The position numbers and the translations under genes were made by a program. The notes below the pieces were generated by a model. The model saw only the letters and a list, made by a program, of their open reading frames with translations, did not search any database and had not been told where the DNA came from. This document shows positions 11,609-22,464 of a stretch of 64,000 nucleotides of DNA, piece by piece. The stretch's first letter is position 1, and each line of letters begins with the position of its first letter. Source of the DNA: Opisthorchis felineus (lineage: Eukaryota; Platyhelminthes; Trematoda; Opisthorchiida; Opisthorchiidae); the NCBI GenBank assembly GCA_004794785.1, contig SJOL01008662.1, forward strand, positions 513,305 through 577,304, in the 5' to 3' direction.

Positions 11609-14600
11609 GTACTCAGATATTACTGCGTTTATCCACCATGGCTTCATTTATTGATATTCAAAGCCTACCTTGTTATCCTATACCTCTTTATTCGGCAGTT
11701 TTGTTCCGGCCACCGTATCTGATGGATACAATCGTGGCTTACATTATTTTACAGCGCGTTCCTCAGGGAAAATTTCCTTGTCGGGTATCCGTTGAGTCGA
11801 GCTAGTGCCAGATAGCCTTCTCAGGTTATCTATTTGAAAGCTGCTTATTGCACGAGAATATAGCCAGCACTTTAGCGCAACAAGAATACAGGTGGCACCG
11901 TCGTCTTGTACAGACAGTCTGGTGCCTAGTCGAAGTCTTCGAGTCAGCCACGCTTGTTTCTCAGGGGTGACCAAGGTCAGACTTGTCTGCGCAGCACGCA
12001 TTCTCAGTTCGTCAAGTCTGTAAATAATGTGCTTTCGAGGTAACAGAAGTTTGCGCAATAATCTACAAACTTCGTTTTAGTGCTGAGGCGTGGAAGAGTT
12101 TTGGGACGTCACCTGACGATGGCTGCTGCATTACGAAAGTCTCCTAGTTGATGCGCAGGCGAAAATTCGGAACAGCATTTTCAAACCTCTAATGCGCCGT
12201 AGGTCATAACGCGTACATGCAATCAGATCACAAACATCCACTAACGTGAGATCACGGACCTAGGTCTGATGCACAAAAGTTCTAGCACCATAACGTGGAA
12301 GACTGAAAAGATGTCCATTAAGCCGACTTTCGAATCGCACAACATCGTCATTGACGAGGGCCATTTCCACGATGGTGTTTAGGTACAGTTTCAAAGGGGC
12401 AGTAGAAAAGATGTAAGCCTGCTCACGCAATGGAGATTTCATAATTACACATAGTTGACCCATTTTTATACACCTCTTCTCTCATGCCGTAATGCATGCC
12501 GCTGAAGGGTTTTACCAAATTTTGAAAACAGCAGTATTTGAAAAGTATTTCTCGGTTGGCGGTGCTTTAGGGTTTCGTGAAGTCTATGAATAGGTCATGT
12601 AGTAGTCAGAGATGTTTGCATAATTGTTTTTGAAGGTGATGTGCAGAATTTGCAGTTTCCAGCAAGGGGACTTATGTATTACCCAAAAATGTGTTCTTTG
12701 ATAACCCAAGTGGTCAGGCGGCTGAGCCGCATTCGTGCCAGGGGGTTACAGGCTCAGTCCAACAAGCTGACACCATTTTAACTGTCAATCTAAGTCTGGT
12801 TCCATTTTCTATTAAAGACTGATACGATTAAAGCACCCTTTATTTTGTTAGAAATTCCGCCTTCAACGGCAGGATGAAGAAATGCATGCTCCAAAGTTGG
12901 GCCGTCATGCTTGAAGAACTCTGTTGTAAGTACGGCTTTTCCAGTTGCCTTGTAGTTTTGAAATTACGAATTCGCATCCCACTAGTGGTTGGAGGAAGGC
13001 CCATAGCCAGTTTCACTCCCGACTGAGGTAGTCTGTCCACTACTGCGTGGTCAACACTCGCCGGCCGGTTCGTCATTCTGTTAATGTTGCCCACTATTTC
13101 TGCAGGCATTGTACGTTCAGGCCCATGTCAGCATCATGAAGAGTTTAGGTCAACGTTTAGCCCATTAATAGCCTTCAGAGGACCTTAAACATTTTTCTGC
13201 TGTCGTCGAATTAGTCTTCCTGCTTGTTTTGTTTATTTTAGCGTACGTTTTTTATGTGGACGAGTTGCTGGGTTTGGTAATTCCGTGCCTTTTTTACATA
13301 TCAGTTTTTTGGCTTTTGTGTTGGTAAAGGATGCAGACAGAGCTTCGTGCTTTTCATTTACAACCTGTTTTATATGTTGGCTGTTGTCCTCAAACTAGTC
13401 AGCGCTCCTTGGTCACAATCATCCCGTAGGTTTAGCGGTCGCCGTCAGCTTCTGGTAAGTTAATCTGCACCACGCTTATGTCTGGATGGATTAAACTCTG
13501 CCACTGCTGGTAGCAGCTGACGTTGACACGTCTGCCTTTTTTGTGTGGATATTATAGCCACTTTACGTCAAACTGTACGTGTCACCTGGTGGAGCTGACA
13601 CAGTGTGGCTTGAGAGACTGGATGGTAAGGTTCGTCTGAGCGAACTGGGAATCTGGTGTACGGTCGGAATCAGTTGTGTGAAACACAGCTTTCGAACGAC
13701 AGGATTGCCAACAATATAATTAGCGAATAAACGTTTGAATGTGTCCGTTTGGTGGTGTGTTGCCTCTGGGTAAAATTCTGGTTTTACTGGCGGTTAGTGG
13801 GTAGTGTACGGTAAGGCTATGTTTGCCGTTTACAGTCCCGGCATTAAGAGCCCTGGTCCCAGGAAGTAAACTGGGTCGACACGTTCACTAAGTTTCTCAG
13901 AAATAGGAGGGGAATATCACACTAGACGTAGAACTCCTATTTGTCATCTTTTAATGAGCTCAGCGTTAGGATATTTGCACTGATTATGATTATATGCCTT
14001 AGATGAGTCAACCTCAGCCGCACTGAAGCAGGGTGTGGACTGATTTCATAGTGTTCTAGAGCGACGACAGGATAAAAACGGTGATGTGATTCAGTTTCTC
14101 TATTAGTGAATAACCAACACAAAAGAGGGTGCATTCAAAATCGGCTTCTCAAAGACTTTCTTGATTGATCAGTGGGTTTTGTTCAGAGTCGTTGGAACCA
14201 TGGTGGCACGTCTCGCAAGAAAAACGACCGGGCTGCCATTTCGGTCAAGCAGGGTTCTGGCTTTCCACCAGCCCACAATTATTGCTACCTTGGAAAAACG
14301 CGATCACATTTGACTGGACTGCAGGCAGATAGAATGGTGCGAGCAACTATAATACTTTCCGAGCTGAGCGAGACTTTAACTGGCTCAGTTCTCTTCAGTC
14401 CCAACTGGCTGAGTTCTCTTCACTTCTAACATAACATCAGAGGTTTCTGTTATGTGTGTCATCCAATAGTTTACACGCAGGTGTGCTGATTTCTAAATTA
14501 GTAAGATAGATCAGCGTCCATTTCAAACACAGTTGGACACACCTCAAAATAAATGATACGTACAGTGAGAAACCAATCGCCAATATGCCAGTCATACTGA

Positions 14601-15010
14601 ATCCAGAAACATCTGAACCAAAAGTTTTCCTTTTGGCTCCAGCCAGACTTTCCAGTTCCTGTCACAAAATAATACTGTGAATCCTGGCCCTCAACTTCCT
14701 AATGGTGATTAGTCCTTCGTGTTCCTCACCACACATCTAATTTGGTATTAGTTTTGGACCGCCCCTAACTTGTGAATTATCCTACGCTTCACGCTCATTG
14801 TTTTCACTGTATTGCGGATCTGTAAGTTTGTTATACGTCAGTGGTTTTTGAAAACAGAAGAACGTTACCATGTTGCTAAATATCTTTCTCTTAATTCCGG
14901 TTAGGACGGTTACTGGGTCGTCGTTCGATGATGAGTCAGGCAAACCAATCACACCGCTCAAGCGTGAACACGCTCGCCCATTCAGACGTGAAAATTCAGA
15001 TTCGTCCAAC
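11609..15010. other. Non-coding stretch with a G/T-rich zone
   Basis: Bases 13180-13850 are markedly richer in G and T than the surroundings. A near-perfect 24 bp direct repeat (GGCTSAGTTCTCTTCA core) lies at about 14380-14425. Minus frames at 11744-12058 and 12840-13109 look partly protein-like but have no splice support. Confidence 0.4.
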
Positions 15011-15135
15011 GTGCGCTGGTGGAGTAGTGGTAACATGCTCGCCTAGTGTGTCAGGTGTCCGACACGGCCATTGGATATGCACTGTTGATGAGCTCTAATA
15101 AGAGCGAAACTCTAGTCCAGTGCTTACCTCCTTTG
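15011..15135 (+). mobile_element. tRNA-like SINE with terminal hammerhead ribozyme
   Basis: The head carries a pol III type internal promoter: a box A match TGGTGGAGTAGTGG at 15017-15030 and a decayed box B GGTGTCCGACAC at 15054-15065, at tRNA-like spacing. It is followed directly by a hammerhead ribozyme fold (15079-15123). Pol III head plus hammerhead is the layout of the Sm-alpha SINE family of schistosomes. The tRNA part does not fold as a functional tRNA. The element lies in the intron or flank just below the exon candidate at 15257. The element boundaries are approximate. Confidence 0.7.
15079..15123 (+). ncRNA. Hammerhead ribozyme, type I, one core base changed
   Basis: Stem I is perfect: GCACTG (15079-15084) pairs with CAGTGC (15118-15123). 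The core TTGATGA (15085-15091) matches CUGAUGA except for C3 to U. Stem II is GCTC/GAGC around a six-base loop (15092-15105). GAAA follows at 15106-15109. Helix III is only two base pairs (AC with GT) around TCTA, as in the short helix III hammerheads of flatworm repeats. The expected cleavage follows GTC, between 15117 and 15118. The C3 change is known to cripple hammerheads, so this copy is probably weak or dead. Confidence 0.8.
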
Positions 15136-15256
15136 GTGTGGACTCACCAGAATAGTTACGCTAGGACTGGAGGACGACTGTTCAAACGAGAGTGATGTGA
15201 GTATGAAGAATGGAGAATCATCATTATGCCAAGTTGCATTCAGTAGTAAGACTTAC

Positions 15257-15636
15257 TATTTATAAAGCGTATTCAAACTGGGATAATTCAGAAACTTGCG
15301 CGCACCGTTGCTGAAGAACACATATTTTCGAATCAAATATACCACCACAATGACAACAAAATTTTCCTTCTCGTAATTGTGAGTGATCAATGTATCCTGT
15401 ATAGGGTCACGAAGCATCTGACTCGATACCATCATCCCCTGCTCCCGTTTCTCAATAGCGTATGTGTAAACGACGATTGTGTAGCAGGCTGAATCTTGAA
15501 TGTGTTCCAGCAACGTGGCCTCCCGATCGTTTAGCTGGTTGCTCCGACATAGACAAGCATCGCATGAGTGGTTCACTTGATACAGATCTCGACATCGGTC
15601 TCGAACTATGTTTGTTAGAAGGCTCAACAGCTGGAA
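15257..15636 (-). CDS. Candidate internal exon, Cys-containing protein with short hydrophobic run
   Basis: Acceptor TTTGATTTACTTCAG|TTC and donor AAATA|GTAAGT bound a frame of 126 codons plus two bases. The donor falls inside an apparent TAG stop, so the stop exists only in unspliced DNA. That is a good sign of a real internal exon. The translation has a Cys cluster (SCDACLC), a helical LNDREATLLEHIQDSACYT and a hydrophobic run FVVIVVVYLI followed by RKY. The run is short for a membrane span, so I do not call one. The opposite strand is also open for 85 codons, which weakens the case somewhat. The next exon would need a phase 2 acceptor; a weak one lies near 14959. Confidence 0.5.
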
Positions 15637-16020
15637 CTGAAGTAAATCAAAGTTTAGCGGAAGTCCATGTCACAAGAAACTGGCCTTATTTTCAAGCCAT
15701 CCAAGCCACTGTATGCTAGTTTAAATATATGGCTGATTATCTGATCCCTACGGAATATAAATCACTCTCACCGTAATTTCACGAGCTGTGTACCACCTCT
15801 TTCTGGCTACTGCGTTTTCAAGAATGACTTCTTCATTAGGAATCTAAAAGTTCGGGTTTCAGAAATTCCCTTTATGTTACGTGTACCACTAATGGCCAGA
15901 AAAATACGCACACAGGCTCACCTAGCTTATTAAAGAACAATGATTGTCTTGCCTCCAACCAATAAGGTGAAGGTGAGATGATCATGCACACCCTACGTAA
16001 TACTCCTTCAAAGCTTTCAG

Positions 16021-16251
16021 TCATATGAAACGCTCATCCGTTGCGCGTTCATCGCCACTTCTGGCGGGATAATGAACACCAGGTAGACGGATATGAACGA
16101 CTTGTGTTATATTATCACCAGAAACCCAAACATGACACTTTCGAGGCTGTTCTGGTACATGTTGAACTGGAACTGTCTCAAAAATCACTCTGAGCATCAG
16201 TGGCACGGTGGAGAGAACATGCAAGGTAATTGGTAGTTTCACTCTCGAACT
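16021..16251 (-). CDS. Candidate terminal exon, unknown protein
   Basis: A frame of 76 codons opening after a textbook acceptor (a pyrimidine-rich run, then GACCTCAG|AGT) and ending at TGA. The residues are protein-like: LPITLHVLSTVPLMLRVIF followed by a CHVWVSGDN segment, reminiscent of a beta-sandwich. Its phase 0 acceptor would accept the phase 0 donor at 19472, so it could be the last exon of the gene that holds the 20.5 kb block. I see no AATAAA in the 380 bp downstream. Family not recognised. Confidence 0.4.
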   Translation of the reverse strand, partial: SSRVKLPITLHVLSTVPLMLRVIFETVPVQHVPEQPRKCHVWVSGDNITQVVHIRLPGVHYPARSGDERATDERFI

Positions 16252-19200
16252 CTGAGGTCTAGCAAGTTCCAGGAAGGGATGAAAAGGGGTTTACTCTTGC
16301 AACTAGTCAGGAACTCCCGAGAAACCACAACAGTTTAACCTTAGAAACAGGTTAGCGTTCCAAGCTACGAAGTTACGTGGGGAGCACAAATTTCAAGAAT
16401 TCTAATTTGGAACTCAAAATTGCACCACCTGAATGTGCGTCGGTGTTATAGTGTGAACGCTCAAAAGGATCCATAGGTTAGATTGCACAACTAATAAGAC
16501 AATTATGTGACTTAATTATTTGAGCATACTCAACTTCAGTGCACACTGCATTAATAAACATGTAGGTGAGCGTATAAATATGCTATAAAAGTTCAGTAAC
16601 AACATAATCATACATATTACTTACTGTTAACTTTCGTTATTAAAGAGGTCGTTTTCGGTCATGACAAATGTTACCGTCGCGATTAAAACAAAACACTGGC
16701 GATGATCAATTAAAGAAATCCCTAAAACCAGCAAACTGGGGCGTCTGCGTGCAGTATTCAGACCAACTAAGCTCTAATTTGATAAAATACAGAGTGGGAG
16801 CGGAGAGCAGCGTTTGTGCAACTTCATCTTACCTTCCGTATATTGTGGAAATCATTATCTCCTATTACGTTCCGCGTGATGGATGCAATAATCTGCTTAA
16901 AAGTTATTCTTAGTTTAACAAGAAGGTCTTTTCTGTTGTCCAGCACCTCATCAGCCAACAGTCGCTGAGGAAAGATCGCCGAACTCCAGGCTCTTTTTGT
17001 CCTCATCTTCACGGATATTGATCGGCTAATAAACCTAGGTCTCCTAAACGAGGGTGACCGGGATCCTGTTCTCTTCCCTCCAGATTCGATTTGCTTGGTG
17101 AATGCAATCGGTTTTGGACCAATCCGCAGGGACTTCATATAAAACGGTAGTTGGGTGCCATACAACGGCGGATCTGATATGCAGGTTACTTGGTTTTGAT
17201 TGGATTTCAGTTGGGGCCCAATGAACATGAAACTCCGTAACGTTGCTTGGAGCAACGGACAGGAGATGGGCTGCACTTCCGTCGGAGCTGATGGTTGGGA
17301 GTACGAGAAATACCTTGAGTCTCTCACCGTATTCAGCAAACCACGATGTCTGAGCAAGACCCGTATTGTGAGTTCGACGAACTAAAACCAGGATAAATGA
17401 ATATCTATGACAGATTTTTTCCAAAGAATAACACCGTGGTATTTTATTCCGTCATAATTGAGCAATCTGATAAAAATCCGCAGCTAGATAAAGAATCAAC
17501 AGTGCAATGAAAATAGGAGCAGCTGGATCAGCATTCTATTAACTCGGACCAGTTTTATGTACTCAAATTTACCCCGTTATATATATGACAAACAGACATT
17601 CTTTGATTCAAGACGAGGCTAAATTTCAGAATTTTCATCTGATTCACAGTCAAATGCTACTTCCAGGGCTTACTTTGTTATGTTGTCACCGAACTCACGG
17701 GTTTCGCATTCCTTGTAGACACTGACCTACTAGCTTTGAGCAACGATGTGATGCTATTATATCATGCCATTTGAGAGGGAATGAAACTGTTTTTTTAACA
17801 TCACACAAGCAAAAGCCCTTTAATTTGCGTGCATATAACATTTTCTCGCGTTGACACTCGGCGGAGTGTAAAATATCTTCAGGGCAACCCTGTCCGGTCA
17901 GACTTTCGCCTGTAGGTCGGCACTTCAACTACCTTCTGTCGGTAATAGAATTGGGTAGGTAAAATAGCTTGTAACAAAAAACAATGAGCATGAGACGGCA
18001 GCTTTGCCACCAACTTGTGACTTCAGTTAGCTTGAGCGGTTACATCGGTAGTACAAGGAATTCTGTATGGGGAAATTGCACTAATTTCCTACCCTTCCCA
18101 ATTTTTTCACTCTTTTCTAAGACATTTTTCCCTAATATTTGGTGATGATGATGATAGGAATGAGGCTGGACAAATAAGCGGGTCAGAAATTTCTACGTTC
18201 CTTACCAAACACAAGCTACGGATCTCAGCTTGGTAATGATCTTGAAATAAAAGTGCCCGACTACATTGCTGGATCCTTCGGCGTGAGCATTTAAGTTGTG
18301 TATAACATATCACTAATGGTGTGAGCAATCACCTGCTAGTATTGCTAACTCCCGTGAATTCACGAAGGTATTTAGATACACAAGACTTCGCATTTTTCCT
18401 GTACGCACTTTACAGAACTGGAATACCTGTTGCCACATTCAGGACTAATTAAATAACCAAAGCTATTTACTGATAACTGTTTGTATTCACCTTCATACAA
18501 GCTAAATGAGATTTAGGTCTGAGTTCGCACAAAAGTGAACGACCTACAAAATCAGTGGAGTTTTTTGGTTTACTGGAAGATTTTTCGTTCAGTCAGCAGC
18601 ACCAATAAAGTAGAAGAAAGCTTTATGTGTGGTTCTTGTTTCACAAGCAACATTGTTGGGCCCCTGTTACTGCTACCATTTCTAGTGTGGTGACCCTACG
18701 CTAGCATCCTCGGCGGTTCAGGTCACCTTCCTGTGAAATCTGATCCCGGTTTTTGTTGGCTTTGCACGGGCTTTATTCGCCTAATGGAATTAATGCTAAC
18801 ATCTAAAAAGCATTCGTCGCCACTACAGTGATGAAATTCCGGCTAGTTCGATCCAAATCACTTTGATTGCTGCATTGTGCTGTACCCATTGAGGTCATTT
18901 TCCAGCAATCTGGTGAATTTAGAGGTTTGACGCACGACACTACGGAGATATTTATAGTGAAGTTATCGTAATATTATGCAGCTTTTACTCACGTTATTAC
19001 TTTTGCTGCTTTTTTACCATGTTTTATTCCGCCTCTGTATTCCGTTCTTTCGTTTGCACCGAACCTACGAATAAGGAACTTTTTCAGCAAGAGGTAAATT
19101 GAAGAGTAAATATCTTTTCCCTACTAAGAAACGTTGCCATCTGTTTATACTGTCTGCATTGTGTTGTTTTGTGCTCTGCCTTCATATAGAACAGCTTCAG

Positions 19201-19471
19201 GCTTTTGCCGAAATCCTTGTGATTAAGTGGGTACATTTAATTCAGTTTGCCTTGACAACACAAGGAATAGTTTCGACTTAAAACTGTCGAACACAAGTGA
19301 CTCACATGAGCGTAGCGGTCCGTGACGATGACACCGAAAACAGTTATTCTGGTGGGCACTAACAAAATAGTAAAAATTCAAGACACAGTGGAGCAATATA
19401 AGCTTGAAGGGTTTTCCCAGGCTACAGTCCACCAAACAAACACACCGTGAGCAAAGTTAGTGATTACTCAC
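16252..19471. other. Non-coding or weakly coding stretch
   Basis: Between the exon candidates on the minus strand. Overlapping minus frames at 16824-17424 look partly protein-like, but no phase-consistent pair of splice sites bounds either frame. No repeat, RNA gene or other structure is seen. Confidence 0.4.
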
Positions 19472-20518
19472 CCTATACGTATAATACAAAACTCTAAACT
19501 TTCTGGCACCACTCGATTGACTGAGTTCTGTCTCCCACTCTGATTCAAGTCTCCGCTGGTTAGCCAGTCGTAGCTGCTGCAGTGCAAATAACGACTGTCT
19601 TCTGTCACGAAAGGCTTCAAATCCAACGGTGGCTGGAGACCGACGAACGGCTGATCCGAAAGCTTCTTCTTCAGAAGAAATCTGTCTGTTAGAGAGCATA
19701 CCCACGTTAGAAGCATTCTGGCCCCCGATATTTTCATCAGTAGGGTCAAAAGGAAAATGACTTTGACTCCTTTCCGTTGGTTTCAGCAAGGCAAAAACAT
19801 GTTCAATTTTTGGTTTTGAGGATCTTTCGTCGCACTCCGCTAGACATTTCGGTTTGCGTAGGGAAGATTTACGGGTCTGCCTTGGCTTTCTACGTAGGTT
19901 CCTCCTATCTTGAGTGTCATGAGGTTCCATGGAGATTCGGGGAGAATTTTTCCTATCCAATGGCTCGAGATCGTTTACTAATTGTTCAAGTGTTTGTGGT
20001 TGCAAACAGTGTGCTTTTGATGTGTCCGTCATTGGGCTAAAAGACCGGAGAGTGCCACGTGATTTCCAATTTGTCATCCCTGATTTTGCAGCGCGTTGAT
20101 CAACTGAATTAAGCAGAAGGCTTAGGTTTTGGGCAGAATCAGGTAGCTTTTTGATCACAGTGTGTGAATAAGCATCCACTTTATGTAGTCTGCTCAAAGC
20201 AAGTGGGTTTTCATCCTGGTCGTCTAAGTATTTCTCACCTCCCACCGCTGGTATAGACCCGGTTGATGAATCAGAAATATTCAGGTCTTTCATGAATTTG
20301 TTTAATTGTCTCTCCCAGTGATCAGCAAATCGTTTGTTCAACTGATGCTGTTGTGTTAGTGGAGACGCCTGCTTGTGGAATCGCTGGATCGAGCGTCGCA
20401 ACTTGTGAATTGGTGGAAGAACGTGTAACATATCAGCAGAATTAGTTACATGAGAGTTATTTGTGTTTGCTTGTCTAAGAAGCGAGTAAGATCCATGGCC
20501 TGTCTTTGAGGACTTCAT
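19472..20518 (-). CDS. Large coding block; further TTBK exon or first exon of another gene
   Basis: A frame of 349 codons from ATG at 20518 to a strong donor AGG|GTGAGT at 19471, phase 0. I recognise no domain. The first third is predicted helical and basic (KLRRSIQRFHKQ, RFADHWERQLNKFMKD). Later parts are Arg/Lys-rich (NLRRKPRQTRKSSLRKPK), and the end has RRQSLFALQQLRLANQRR, again helical. An in-frame stop lies about four codons upstream of the ATG, so an exon join must fall at or after the ATG. AATGAAG|TCC would give phase 0 and fit exon D, but the acceptor lacks a pyrimidine tract. The alternative is a true initiation codon. The tail-like composition fits a TTBK C-terminus, but this is not proof. 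Coding status is well supported by length and donor. Confidence 0.65.
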
Positions 20519-20735
20519 TTTCGAACGAAATCAACCAGCTGGGTTCTCTCAATCGGCATTTGCCCAGCTAGCGCACACGTACTAAGTGATCGATATTTGA
20601 AGTTTAAACTCACGTGCGGCAAAGTCTTACTACGTATTATCGAGATTCTACTAAGGAGATGCAAGCGGCCGTTTGTTGGACTTATTGCACCGGCATTTGA
20701 TCAGCTTAAGTTTAAGGATCGAGAGTCTGTCAAGC

Positions 20736-21150
20736 TGAATGACCAACTGAGTGACTGAGGGACATATTGGTGACAGGATTACCTAGGTGGCTGATTGACA
20801 TTGAATGAGTGATTGACCGGTTGGCTGACTAACTGTACGAAGGGACGAACAAGTCAATGAATTAATTAACTAATGGATGAAGAACGGCTGACTGACTGAC
20901 TGAATGAATGAATGAATTACTTAATGAATGAACGAATGAGCGATTGAATGAATGAATGATGAATGAGTGGGTGAATAAATAAATAAATAAATGAGCGGAT
21001 TGATGGAATAACGGGTGAATTAATGAATTAATGAATTAAAGAGTGCGTAGATGTATGAATGCATGAATGAATAATTAACTGTATGAATGAACAGTTTGGT
21101 GGATACACGGATTGATCAGTGGTTGGACGGTTGAATGGATTGATTCCTGA
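20736..21150 (+). repeat. Decayed tetranucleotide tract (TGAN/GAAT type)
   Basis: About 400 bp dominated by TGAC, TGAG, TGAT, TGAA and GAAT words. It is most regular at 20900-20960 (ACTGACTGAATGAATGAATG) and drifts to mixed words on both sides, with AATTAATTAA and AAATAAATAAAT patches. An old array that has decayed outward from its middle. Confidence 0.8.
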
Positions 21151-22362
21151 TTGTTCGACCGACTACCTGAGAGACAGTGTGCTTGAACGCATAGATGCAA
21201 CTTGAGGGGACACGCTACTTACCAGGTAGCTGAAAACTCGGATAGGTGACACCGTTCATGGTGCTAGGTAGTTTTCATCAGCCGTAAGGTAACATCAACA
21301 CCGTGTGTAACTGAGCGCCCTTCGTCAATAAAGCAATCACTTTTTCGTCTATGAATAAATATCAGGTATATGTACCAGGAAGTTCTGCATAACACAAGGG
21401 AAAGTCTAATTTTTCAGTCTTTTGAATCAGCTCCGAACAAAATTCACTATTTGGAATATCCACAGTTTTACCAACTTCACGGCTAATACTTTTCGGCACA
21501 CCACATTACGCTTGAAAGTTGCCTTCTTTCCTCTTTCTGGTAGGTTTTAGTGCTTTTTTTCTGGCCAAGATGTGGCCCCAATTTAGTTTCGGTGTCATTG
21601 TTTTTGAATTCCCACATCTGATACTTCAAGCGCAATTTGAAGTATAGTTGTGCATCAGTAAATCTCCCAACAGCTCTACCTCCTGGTCTATTTGCCAATA
21701 GTGGACCGAAATGACGTGAGAAATTCGACCAAGAACCTTCAACAATCCATATCTAAGCATCAGAGACAAACGACCGTAGAAAATGATAATTATCCAAAAG
21801 TAGGAAACGGTTGAACTCCCGAAATCTTCCGTTTTTGGGCCCTAAAATGCCGTACATGAAATAAATAACTGAACAGCGATGAATTGGCGGTGGGAACAAT
21901 GGTCTTCTATGTAGCCACAGTCAAAGACAAATCTGTAGGTTGTGCGTATGAAGTGGAATGTTGGCTTGTGGATAATGAATTTAGCGTGCTAGATAAGTTC
22001 TACCTCCAGAGTAACCAAATTTCCAAAATGATGGAATATTGCTGACTAATCCTCCAAAGCGAGGAGACTGAACTAATAAGATATGGTATGGTATATCGCG
22101 TAAGCCAAATACTGGTGGAAGGTCATCGTAATTCTGTTCCATCAGCCGTCTGTATTCTTCAGATTTATTGTACACTACCTTCCTTGAAAACTCAACGGTT
22201 GCAAAACATTTAGCTTGTAATCTACGCAATAGTTATCATTTAAATCTCGACGAGATTACTTTCACTCTATTTTCTGTGCTCTTATGTTGCCTGCAGTAAC
22301 ATTCCAAGTTTCGATTGCTTGGTTAGAACACCGATTTGACTGAGCTAAATGTGAGGTAGATG

Positions 22363-22464
<102 letters not shown>

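Noticed and set aside
11744..12058. Minus frame of 104 codons with Arg/Leu-rich sequence
   Set aside because: Opposed by plus frames of similar length, with no family motif and no bounding splice sites.
16824..17424. Two overlapping minus frames (177 and 126 codons), one with a secreted-protein look
   Set aside because: The two frames exclude each other and no acceptor/donor pair bounds either in a consistent phase. Possible donor GTGAGA and acceptor CCATCAG were noted, but they give no clear model.
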